Shown here: one piece after another, positions 9,029-18,600 of the stretch
Layout: each line of letters starts with the position of its first letter
Numbering within the stretch: the stretch's first letter is position 1
DNA from: CAZFCK01 sp964517355
GTDB taxonomy: Bacteria > Desulfobacterota > Desulfovibrionia > Desulfovibrionales > Desulfovibrionaceae
Direction of reading: 5' to 3'
Assembly (NCBI GenBank): GCA_964517355.1
Contig: CAZFCK010000003.1
Location: 1 to 54,045 of the forward strand
Length of the DNA stretch: 54,045 nt
The notes under the pieces: generated by a model
Database searches by the model: none
What the model was told of the DNA's origin: nothing
Seen by the model: the letters and a program-made list of their open reading frames with translations, nothing else
Program-made: the position numbers and the translations under genes

Positions 9029-9379
9029 TTAGACCATAGTCAATATGATTTTGTTTTCTTCTGTGGTCATCTCAAAAGCATCACCAGCGACAATTTCCTT
9101 TCCATTTAGCAGTATTTTCTCAAGATTGAGGCGTAAAATACCGTTCTTATGCACTGTTGGATTTGCATTGCGTTCGGAAAGACCATGAATGTCGTAGAAT
9201 GCTTTGTCCTCGTTCATCAGCCTATGCAAATGTTTTCGAAGAGTCTGCTTGTTCGCAATCTTAAGCCGCTTTAACACGGCATCAACATGAAGATTTTCAC
9301 TGATGCATTTCCTAAGCTCATTGGGTTGATATTTGGATACAATCCTTTTGCCCGTTGTTGCATCACCGCTTTTAGCCAT
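9029..9379 (-). CDS. Small putative regulator, distant paralogue of the 7212-7601 protein
   Basis: The ATG at 9379 has AAGGAG six bases upstream, giving 116 residues (the frame is open further but without a start signal). The N-terminal part (ELRKCISENLHVDAVLKRLK...TLRKHLHRLMNED) reads like a helix-turn-helix. The C-terminal part NPTVHKNGILRLNLEKIL...VAGDAFEMTTEENKIILTMV matches the strand-GD-strand pattern of the protein at 7212-7601. A DNA-binding regulator of the island is plausible. No database family can be named from sight. Confidence 0.6.
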   Translation of the reverse strand: MAKSGDATTGKRIVSKYQPNELRKCISENLHVDAVLKRLKIANKQTLRKHLHRLMNEDKAFYDIHGLSERNANPTVHKNGILRLNLEKILLNGKEIVAGDAFEMTTEENKIILTMV

Positions 9380-9672
9380 AATAATCTCCTTTTGTCGGTA
9401 GTATACAAATTTAATTTCTATACCAAATTCGAGAATATTAAATTTCCGACTGAAAAACAGGGATAAAAAACGGTCTTTGGGTTTAAATGGGGTTTTCCTG
9501 GGATTTTTGAAAATTATGACCCATAGCCCCAAAAAATAATTTTCGGCCCGGAAACTCAAAATATGGAAGAATTTTTGCCGGAGTCCCCCGGGTGGGGGGC
9601 TCATGGACAAAAAAATCCTTCCAATTTATGGGAGGATTTATGATGCAGTCGGCCATCTGCACCGTGAACGAC

Positions 9673-10353
9673 AGATGGACCCAAGATCGAATGAGTCCGT
9701 CACCGGCTCAAGCTCCTTGTCTCAACCTGGCATGCGGTTTTCCCGCACCAGGCTGAATTGAAGAACCTCCTAGAATTGTTTTGATAGTTTGAAAGAGTAG
9801 TGGTTGAAAATTGTTTTTTGTGTGTGTCACGGTTGGAGGTTCTCCAATGTTCCCTTATGGAACGCAGCCGCCCTTGCAGCCATTATGATTTCCCAAAATC
9901 ATTGCTTTGTGAAAGCTGACTCCAAGGGTTTCCCTTGGTCTGTACATGATTCCTCTACACGGTCACCGTGCTTCATAGCATACCAATGCCATTTGGATAT
10001 TGGTTACGCGCAGCCGTCATGCGATCACCACGGCTATCGATATACTCTGCCTAATCACAATGGTGAAAACGGTTCCAGTGTTGCAGCATCAGCCCCTCTC
10101 CATCCCTCGTTACCGAGTGGATAGTAAGCATCTCTCCAGCATAACAATTCGATGGGAGCGATTGTTATGAGGCCTTCTGAAGACATTATATTTTTTAAGC
10201 TGGCATGATAGTTGATCACTATACATGGTTCCTGGTAGGAACATGAACCGGTGCACATGCAAGGCGCCCACGGCAGCATCATGGTATTTTTATTTCTCTA
10301 TAAAATCACAGAATATTAAAGGGTTACATTGGGCATCGTTGTTGGGTCCATCT
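9673..10353 (-). ncRNA. ORF-less group II intron-like RNA (domain V at 9723-9755)
   Basis: On the minus strand, 9755 to 9723 folds as a group II intron domain V. The 9-bp lower helix starts with the AGC triad (CAGCCTGGT paired with GCCAGGTTG, including the usual G-U), followed by a two-base AU bulge, an upper GCGG/CCGC helix and a GAAA-containing loop. It is 33 bases long; the usual length is 34. Directly 3' a second hairpin (GAGCCG-GTGA-CGGACTC with an unpaired A) fits domain VI with a branch-point A. Upstream the minus strand is rich in local hairpins, such as CCAAGGG-AAA-CCCTTGG, but has no reverse transcriptase ORF. A perfect 12-bp inverted repeat (AGATGGACCCAA 9673-9684 and its complement 10342-10353) brackets the region; these limits are provisional because I could not identify the 5' GUGYG start. 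Confidence 0.45.
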
Positions 10354-10806
10354 TGGCGGCACAAGTGAAAGAGCCTATAAAAATAGAAGGGCTAAGACCT
10401 TCAAAATCAAAAAGGGTAATTATATTTATAAGTAAATAGAAAATTAGTTAACTTATATAGTCAGGCTGAAAATAACACGTTCATGATTGATAAAATAAAA
10501 ATTTCCAGATTGATATAGAAATAATATTAGTACACTCGCAACATCCATTTCTTTGTCATTTTTCACCCCACCCTTTTTGTCTGTTTGAAGTGATACGCAA
10601 AATAGTAGGGCTCCGGAATTCCGGACACCCTATCCTTAGCGTATATCTTTCATGCCCCCTTGTGTTTACCGTGTATAAGCCGTGTATATTAGGAAATTCT
10701 CAACACAACATTTTTACCGGTGCTGTTTTATGAAAACGAATTTTGAAAAGAAGGAGTGGTGCACATGAGCATATCATAATTGCAGCATCGAAAGTTGGAG
10801 GTTAAT
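10354..10806. other. AT-rich region upstream of the prim-pol gene, possible origin
   Basis: No coding frame is supportable. It contains a 12-bp palindrome CCGGAATTCCGG at 10613-10624 and a near-direct repeat CCGTGTATA / CCGTGTATA around 10669-10690. It lies directly before a primase-helicase gene, where an element origin would be expected. A short run GTTGGAG ending 6 bases before 10807 is the ribosome site of the next gene. Confidence 0.3.
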
Positions 10807-12645
10807 ATGCATTCTCAATTGTTAGGGTTAAGCTCCCAGGAGCGCGAACGACTTAGAACTTATGAGGAGCTTGCAGAACGATTTTCGTTGATACCTTTAA
10901 AACCAAATTCGAAAATTCCATGCATAAAAAATTGGCAGCAATATTGTCAAAGCAAGCGAGAATTCAAAATTCAAGATTTTATTAGAAAAGATGGTTCTGA
11001 AGTAGAGTTACATAACGCAGGAATATGTACTGGTCCAGTAAACCAATTGATTGTATTGGATGTAGATGATCATGTTAAGTTTGAAGAGTATAAAGCCATT
11101 AATGGGTTCGATTTGCTGGATACGTTCACTGTAAAAACGGGCAAGGGTTACCATTATTATTATCAGTATGATGTATTGAATAGGGTGATTCAAGGAAATA
11201 GGTCGCTTAGAAATAGTGGCTTTGATATAAGAGGTGACAATGGTTTTGTGGTCGCACCAGGAAGTATCCATGAAAATGTCAATTTGTATCAGATAAGTAA
11301 TAATATTGAAATAAGAAAATCACCCGTTTGGCTTTGGAATTTTGCAACAAACAACAAACCTCAAACAATAGACATAGAAAAATTACAGATTTCTGATAAT
11401 AATAAAGATCTTATCGTAAATGGTGCAGAAGTTGGTAAAAGATCAGAAGCAAGCATGAAGGTGATATTGTCCTTGCTTGAGGCAGGATACGACGAAATTA
11501 CTATTAGAGGTGTATTTGAACAGTTTTCTATCGGCGAAAAATTGAGTCAGAAAGGTGATTATGCTGATAGATGCTTTGAAAGTGAGATTTCTAGAGCAAA
11601 AGAGTATTTACAGAGAAAGCATAATGATGAACTAGTAAAAAGTCATGTATCAAAGCCAAAGTATTCTGTAATATCAATGCAGGATATTATGACTAGAGAC
11701 ACAAAAATGGAATTTTTGATTGATAAAATCTGGCCGATGAATGACACATTACTTTTGGTCGGACCTTCTGGAGTCGGAAAGTCGATATTCACATTAAATT
11801 TATGCGCAAATATTATCGATAAAAGTCAGAAAAAATTATTTGGCGAGTATGATATGTTGAAAGGTGATTATCGGGTATTAATTGTTCAATCATAAGTTTC
11901 TGAACCAGGAATGCATGATCGAATTTTACCATTTATCAATAATCATTCAAACGAGCAAGATTTTGCCGATAAAATAAACTTTCTTTCATTTTACGATAAT
12001 CCTTGCTGTGTCGGAGATGTTAATGATTCAAATTTTTATGACGAGCTTTGCCGAAATATTGAAGTGAGTAAAGCTAATATACTAATTATCGACCCTTTAA
12101 TTTCATTTCATGTTGGAGATGAAAATTCAAATGTTGGCATGCGGACAACACTTTATAGGTTTACGGAATTATCTAGAAAATATAAATTAAGCACACTTGT
12201 TGTACATCATACTGGGAAAGGAAATAATAAATCTGGTCCAAGAGGAGCACAAAGTATTGCTGACTGGGCATCACATACTATAAGTTTATCATTATCGAAA
12301 GAAACTGGTCCAGATAAGATTGTTAAGATGTCTGCTATCAAATCAAGGTATTCAGCAGGTATTGAACCTATCACATTAATCTTTGATAATTATGCTTTTA
12401 AACCAATGTCGAATACTAAGCTAAAATATTCTGATGCATACCAATCAGTCCTAACAGCAGTAAGTAAATCTAGTGGTCATAGCATTAAACAATGTGATCT
12501 ACTTAATTTAATTGTCCAAGAATATAAAAACACTACCAGTAAATCTATGTCTTCAAGTAAAGCAAGAACTGTATTAATGGATATGATCGCTAAGAATCTT
12601 GTACAAAAAGTATGCAATGGAACTATGTGTAAATATTCAGCTTAA
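10807..12645 (+). pseudogene. Primase-polymerase / AAA helicase gene with in-frame TAA at 11893
   Basis: Replication protein of the satellite type. The start ATG at 10807 follows TTGGAG. The N-terminal half is a prim-pol domain: LDVDDH supplies acidic metal ligands near residue 85, then GKGYHYYYQY and DIRGDNGFVVAPGSIH. The C-terminal half is a RepA/DnaB-like AAA ATPase with Walker A LLLVGPSGVGKS near residue 320 and Walker B NILIIDPLISF. The two halves are in the same frame and separated only by TAA at 11893-11895, where the text reads RVLIVQS-stop-VSEPGMHDR. Relatives have Glu at the equivalent QxE position, so GAA to TAA is the likely change. A second ATG at 11911 could restart the ATPase C-terminus alone. 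Loss of function is likely unless the base is a sequencing error. AT-rich, unlike the flanking GC-rich host genes. Confidence 0.8.
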
Positions 12646-12814
12646 AATGCTTGTTTTGCACAGCTAGCTAACTATCTCAGATTAAAAAGAAAAAAAAGAA
12701 AAAAAATTTAAAAATTAAATCTTTTAAAATTAGCTAGATAGGTTTTCTCTTCTAAAAAAAATTTTTCTTATAAATTATTAAAATTATAATGTTTTTTATT
12801 TTTTTCCGTATATA

Positions 12815-12857
12815 AATGTATTGGGGGGGACTTAAGGTCCCCCCCTCTTAATACATT
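12815..12857 (+). terminator. Strong stem-loop after the prim-pol gene
   Basis: GGGGGGGAC / GTCCCCCCC with loop TTAAG, extended by AATGTATT / AATACATT on the outside. It lies about 170 bases past the stop, in an otherwise A/T-rich non-coding stretch, and would act on transcripts from either side. Confidence 0.6.
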
Positions 12858-12921
12858 GTGGCAAGAAAAAAAAGGGTTCCGCGCGAAACTCTAACTTATT
12901 GATTTCATTAGATATAAAGCG

Positions 12922-13851
12922 CTATTTTTTCAGGTGTTTAACGCGATTAAACTGGATTATCGCTTCCCTATTGCGATCCAAGATGACCGGGCATTCTCCG
13001 CTTATCGGCTTCTCTTGCAGCAAGCAAACACGGCAATCATCCAATTTGACATGGATAAGATTTTCGAGCTGTAATTTGAGCTTTACATTATCGAGGAATG
13101 TTCTTTGTCTAGAATAGCACTGCTTCATAACCAAGTCATCATTACGATTGAATTTTGTCTTGCATCCAATACTGCAAAACTTTTTATTGGCATTATCACA
13201 AAAAGACATCTTTTTGCATTGCTCGCATATGATGATATTTTCGAACGAGCCACATACTAAATGGTAATTTATAGCGATATCTCGCATCAACTGTGAAAAG
13301 CCTGTCCAAGAATCAAAACTGAGACTAAAAGCTTTACATGCATACTCGCTATCAAAAGAATGAATAGATTGCTCTCCGAAATTTCCCATTGCTTGATACG
13401 TGAACATTGATACTTTATGCTTGTGAAAACTATTTTTTATGTCGGATCTGCTGTAACTTAAAAATATTTTGCTTTCGCTTTTCTGCATATCAGCAATGTA
13501 TTCCGTTTCCGTGTATTCTGAATTCAGAGATACCTGTATATATTTTTTGCCTTGTACTTCATATTTCAAGGTTTGCATTAAGCTCAGAAATTTCGAAACT
13601 TCCTCACTAGAAAGTGCAACAGAAAAAATATTATTGGTCGGTGTAAAATCATCAGCACTTAACGAAGTGAGTATCAAGCTTTCTTTTTCAAGTTTAGCAT
13701 AGCCAAAAATATTTTCCAGATTCTTTCGGATAATATCACGAGCAGTATCTATACTATCATTTTGCTGATCTATCATATTCAAGTCTTCGAATAAATCTAT
13801 TGCCACTCTAAAAGCTTTCTTCGCGAGTTTTCTTTCCCCTGTTCTGACCAC
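12922..13851 (-). CDS. Hypothetical protein with C-terminal zinc-finger cysteines
   Basis: 309 residues from a GTG at 13851. No family is recognised for the N-terminal 200 residues. The C-terminal part carries ICEQCKKMSFCDNANKKFCSIGCKTKF, four or more cysteines spaced like a CGNR/treble-clef zinc finger, then a further CRVC...GEC group. This suggests DNA or RNA binding. The gene faces the excisionase/integrase pair across a 128-base divergent region, a position often used by satellite regulators. Its AT-rich codon use matches the rest of the 7-15 kb segment. Confidence 0.65.
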   Translation of the reverse strand: MVRTGERKLAKKAFRVAIDLFEDLNMIDQQNDSIDTARDIIRKNLENIFGYAKLEKESLILTSLSADDFTPTNNIFSVALSSEEVSKFLSLMQTLKYEVQGKKYIQVSLNSEYTETEYIADMQKSESKIFLSYSRSDIKNSFHKHKVSMFTYQAMGNFGEQSIHSFDSEYACKAFSLSFDSWTGFSQLMRDIAINYHLVCGSFENIIICEQCKKMSFCDNANKKFCSIGCKTKFNRNDDLVMKQCYSRQRTFLDNVKLKLQLENLIHVKLDDCRVCLLQEKPISGECPVILDRNREAIIQFNRVKHLKK

Positions 13852-13979
13852 AGCGCTCTCAAAAATTCATCTGTAATCATAGTGCTTTATGTTACTATAT
13901 ACGGTATATTGGTACTATTTAGCATTTTTATGCAGCTTCTTCAAGGGACATCCATCCTTTCCGGATTTATCGGAAAGTC

Positions 13980-14354
13980 ATGGACAAGGAATCCCTACAA
14001 GAAGAGCTCGGTAGAGCAATTACACCTGCAGAGCTGGCAACCATTTTAAAATTGTCACCCAATACGGTGCGCAAATATTATCGAAGATTTGGCGGAGTAG
14101 AGGTAGTACCTGGCGTTATACGGTTTTTTGAAGCAAACATACGGGAGTATATCTCAAATGCCGACCTTAGAGAAGAAGACGAAGAAAGCACGTTGGAAAG
14201 GCGTGGTGCAAGTCAACGGAGTAAGGCGGGAACAACGGTTTCCAGACGACAGCAAAAAAAGCAAGCTAGCCGCAATGCAATGGGAAGAGGAAGAAAGAGA
14301 ACGGCTTGCCATGATGAACCAAGAGCAAGAGATCCTCATGGTTTGTTGTCCTAG
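13980..14354 (+). CDS. Excisionase-like helix-turn-helix protein
   Basis: The N-terminal 60 residues read TPAELATILKLSPNTVRKYYRRFGGVEVVPGVIRFFEANI, a winged helix-turn-helix of the MerR/Xis type in which a wing (VPGVIRF) follows the recognition helix. Recombination directionality factors commonly sit directly upstream of the integrase, as here. The frame continues 197 bases into the integrase gene in another frame; the tail (RRGASQRSKAGTTVSRRQQKK) looks like out-of-frame integrase sequence, so either the protein really has a basic tail or a sequencing or real frameshift removed an earlier stop. The start has GGAAAG two bases upstream, a poor spacing. Confidence 0.6.
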   Translation: MDKESLQEELGRAITPAELATILKLSPNTVRKYYRRFGGVEVVPGVIRFFEANIREYISNADLREEDEESTLERRGASQRSKAGTTVSRRQQKKQASRNAMGRGRKRTACHDEPRARDPHGLLS

Positions 14355-15231
14355 TATACTCGAATGGGCGACAGAATACCTTAATGATGTGCAAAACAGA
14401 TATGTTCCCAAAACATACAAGGAGAAAAAGGCTTGCTTTCGGAAGTTTATCAAGATCTTGGATGAAGACACGCAAGTTGCTGATATCACGATAAGTGAGG
14501 CCAAAAGCTTTCTTTCAAACCGGTTTAAGCAAAAAAGCGGGTATGCAGTCAATAAGGAGCGAAAGAACCTTGCAGCCGCATGGACATGGGGCAGGCAATT
14601 TATGGAAGGTTTCCCTGATGGGAAGAATCCATTCCAAGCTGTTCCAAAATTTCCAGAGGAGCGCAGTGACCGATATGTTCCACCATTGGAAGATTTTCAG
14701 AAAGTATTGGCGATGTGCACTGGCCAAGACCGCGTAATATTGATGACATTCTTTTATACAGCGGCAAGGCGCGGTGAAATCTGGAATCTGCGCTGGGAGG
14801 ACATCGACTTTCAGAATAGCCGCATCCGGTTATGGACACGCAAACGGATAAGTAGCAGTCATGAATTTGATTGGATTCCTATGGTTCAAGATTTGGCCCT
14901 GGTGCTGAAAGAGTGGCAAAGAGAGCGCACATATCAGCATGAGTATGTATTCATAAACATGGCTGCAAACTCGGTAGGATATCTAAAGCCATTCGTGGAC
15001 AGAATCCGCTTTATGAAAAGAATTTGTGAGAATGCTGGGGTGGCCTATTTTGGATACCATGCCATTCGGCATCTTACGGCGACTAAGCTTTATCGTGATG
15101 GGCACCCAGTAGCCATGATTCAGAAAGTGTTGCGGCATAAGAACCCGAATACCACCGCCCGCTACCTGAAATCCATAGGGCTTGAAGACATGCGCGAGGC
15201 ATTAGAAAAAAGTCTTTCAGTTGTTGCATAG
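14158..15231 (+). CDS. int: Phage-type tyrosine integrase
   Basis: Full-length site-specific recombinase (357 residues from the ATG at 14158; a TTG at 14128 is possible). An N-terminal arm-binding segment (RWKGVVQVNGVRREQRF) is followed by a SAM-like core-binding domain and the catalytic domain with Arg in TAARRGEIWNLRWED, His-x-x-Arg in HAIRHLTATKL, His in VLRHKNPNT and the Tyr nucleophile in TARYLKS. It integrates and excises circular DNA at an att site. The upstream HTH protein is the probable excisionase. This is the best full-length candidate for mobilising the tRNA-Asp island, although it lies 7 kb from the nearer att copy. Confidence 0.92.
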   Translation: MPTLEKKTKKARWKGVVQVNGVRREQRFPDDSKKSKLAAMQWEEEERERLAMMNQEQEILMVCCPSILEWATEYLNDVQNRYVPKTYKEKKACFRKFIKILDEDTQVADITISEAKSFLSNRFKQKSGYAVNKERKNLAAAWTWGRQFMEGFPDGKNPFQAVPKFPEERSDRYVPPLEDFQKVLAMCTGQDRVILMTFFYTAARRGEIWNLRWEDIDFQNSRIRLWTRKRISSSHEFDWIPMVQDLALVLKEWQRERTYQHEYVFINMAANSVGYLKPFVDRIRFMKRICENAGVAYFGYHAIRHLTATKLYRDGHPVAMIQKVLRHKNPNTTARYLKSIGLEDMREALEKSLSVVA

Positions 15232-15633
15232 CCACCGTAGGAAATATTGGAGAAACCAAGATTTTGCGGGGCATGGAGCTTGATTTGAGATAAATATAGT
15301 CTGAATAATATTTTTCTTGACAAAGGCTACCTGCTTAGCGAATGTAAAGATAGTGTAAATTTTGTAAGTAGCTAGCTTGACAATATGCAGAGATAAGGAA
15401 TCACGGGGGAAGCCTCAAGAACATTGTCTGGAGCCATAGCCCTTCAGACCTCTAAAAGATACGCAACGGTCTATGATGCATAGAAAACACATTTACAACC
15501 TCAACTATTGAAAACTGTTAATTTATTTTTTATTACATTTAACGGCTCAGACTGAAACAGGGTTAAAACCTGACGCTACCTACAACGCGAAAATTTGGGG
15601 CATGTACGTGAACAATTAATTGGGGGGGCCATC
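15232..15633. other. Intergenic region between integrase and RHS genes
   Basis: No gene is supportable. Two TTGACA hexamers lie exactly 60 bases apart (15317-15322 and 15377-15382) but neither has a convincing -10 box. The RHS gene's own ribosome site (a run of seven G) lies at the right edge. Confidence 0.4.
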
Positions 15634-18600
15634 ATGGCAAATGAATCACCCATGTCTCTGTCCAGAAAATCCAAACAATTATTTTGGGCTGCATGTATCT
15701 TGGCGTGCTCTATATTTTTTTTTGTATCTCCTTCTTTTGCTGCTATTTCAATAAAATATAACCTTCCTGTGTATTATGGCTCTTCAGGGTCAGACGATAC
15801 GTATGTCGGCGATTCAAAGGTCAGCTACTCAATTGCTTACATTATCGAAGCAAGCGACCGATCTGTAGATAATCTCATCACAACGGTCTCCGATGGTATC
15901 TGGGCGTCGAAGTTGACTATTTCCGCGCAGGCTTCCGGTCCGAATTGTACCCATTCAATTACCGTCAAAGCCACTTTTGACTCAGGCGGAATCCAATGGA
16001 CAGAGACCATATTGTCAGAAACCACAATTGACGGTTCCCTGGCGCAATCTTTCGATGTTGCTGCAAACTGTGTAAAACTTGAGGTCATCGTCTATTGTGA
16101 CACCGAAAGCAACTACTGGATCAAAAGATCTGAAGTCCTCATGACTGCTGGGTACACAGGTAATTACAGAATATCGGGCAGTACCTCAACCCCGAAGGTG
16201 CTTCAAAAAGCACTCCAAGGCACCCCCGGCGACAACGTGCAGACGTTATACACTGGCGGGAAGCGGGGGGACGGACTGGCAACCTGCTCCCTGGTGGGGC
16301 TGCCGGGTTACCACGTGAACACCTCCACCCTGAATCTGGTGATTTCGGACACGGAATACGCTTCATCCGGTTTGGGACCGGACCTGTCCATGACCCGCAC
16401 CTGGAACAGTTCCGCAGGTGATGATGCCGGTAGCGGCATGTTTGGCAAGGGCTGGTCCTTCGCTTATGTCGCGCAAGTAACTAGCGATGGTACAAGCGAC
16501 GGGCCGGCCACCTTGCTGCGTAACGGACAACAGTTGGAATTTCCCCCAAAAACTGAATCCACGGACGGAGGAACAACCACCACGGAATTTTACCCTCCCG
16601 TCACTGGAATGTTGGACACGCTGCAAGGGGTCTTTCCCGAAGATGTGAAAAATTCCTACTACCTATTGACACGTTATGCGGATAAACATGTCTGGCGATT
16701 CAACCACGCCTCCAGCTCCGGTGACACCCACACGTATGCTCTGGCATCCATAACGGACCGCAACTGCAATGCCGTCGATTTTACATACAACGCCGACGGC
16801 ACTCTGCAATCCATTACGGACGCTGCCGGACGCGCCACCACCTTTGCCTATGACGGTTTCAAACGCTGCAGGTCTATGACCGCCCCCACGGGCGCTGCGG
16901 CATCATACGCCTACGATGCCAACGGGCGGTTGCAGCAAACCATCGACTTCATGGATTATGTAAGCAGCTTCGCTTACGACGCTGATGGACGCATCACTTC
17001 CATGACAACGGAAGGCAAGACAACATCGTTCGCCTATACGGAAATCGACGGAATAACGCTCCTGGCCTCGGCGACCAATGCTTTGGGCAAAACCACAACC
17101 TACAACCGTGATTCGGATACAAAAGTCACGATCACATCACCTGAGGGGATTGTTTCGGAATACGCAAATGTCAACGGCAAAACCCGAAATCACCGCCCAG
17201 CTTTGGGAATGAGTCCCTATACCAACATTGAATACAATGACGAGGGCCTGCCGGAAACCGTGACCCATTACCGCGAAGCCGGCGATAACTCAGAGGAAAA
17301 GTTCGAATACGATACTCGCGGCAACGTGACCAAATATACCGACCTCTACGGGGGCGAAGCTACCTATACGTACGACAGCGGCGATAACCTGCTCACCTCA
17401 ACGGACCCCTTAGGCAATACCACCACATACACCTACGATGCCAACGGAAACCTTGCGACATCGGTCACCCCTCTTGGCAAGACAACCACATACACCTGCG
17501 ATGACAAAGGCCTTCTCACCAGTGTAATCAACTCGGATTCATCCACCAACACCTACAGTTACGACAACAAGGGTAACCTTGTGAGCGCCACGGACACAGG
17601 GGGCAATAGCTGGACTTACGGCTACGACACGCAGGGGTCGCATATGACCTCGTCGACCACCCCCCTTGGTAACAAGACAACGTACACGTATGACGCCAAC
17701 CAGCGCCTCACCAAGGAAACACGGGCCGACGACTCGACCAACGCCTACACGTACAGCTGCTGTGCCCTGACTTCCTTTGCCAATGCCGCGGGCAACACCT
17801 GGACCATCAGCCGCGACGCCCTGTTGAATCCATTGACCAAGACAGATCCTTTGGGCCGCACCGTGAGCATGGTCTATGATGATGACCAAAGGCTGACATC
17901 CTTCATCACCCCGTTGGGGCGCACGCTGTCCTTTGACTACTTCGAGGACGGGCTGGTCAAAAAAAATACTTATCCGGACGGAGGGATTGTTAGTTATACA
18001 TATGACCACCCCCAGGGTACCCGCACCTCCATCACGGATCAAAAAGACTCCCCAGGCACTTCCACCTTTACGTATGACGAATTGGGCAAGGTTCTCACCT
18101 TGTATGACGGCGGTTCCACCACCATATCCTATACCTATGATGAACTAGCACGCATGAGCACAATGACCAACGCAAGGGGGCAAGTGGTCGCCATGGTATA
18201 CGATGCCGACGGGCGCTTGACGGGCATAAGCCATGACGGGACTTCCGCGGCAACCTTTTCCTGGAATGACAGGAACAGGCTCATCTCTTATGCGGACGCA
18301 ACGGGAACAACCACGTACACTCGCAATTCGCTGGGGGCGACGACGAATATAGCCTATCCCTCGGGAAAAGATGTGGACATGGGATATGATGCCGATGGTA
18401 ATCTGACGTCCATAACCTATCCGGGGGCTTTGGCAGTTTCTTACACCTATGACGTCAGAGGGCGCCCTACGAAAGTGAGCTTCGACGGGAACAGCGTGGA
18501 CATCGCTTATGACAGTGCAGACAACCTCGCGTCTTTTACCCGATCCAACGGCGTGACCACCACGTTCACCTACGACGCTGCCGGTCAACTCACCGCAGTC

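Noticed and set aside
9804..10124. 106-codon plus-strand frame
   Set aside because: No ribosome site, composition not protein-like, and the sequence is antisense to the group II intron-like RNA.
11893..11895. Recoding of the TAA as a non-standard amino acid
   Set aside because: TAA is not used for selenocysteine or pyrrolysine, and the context gives a simple Glu codon mutation.
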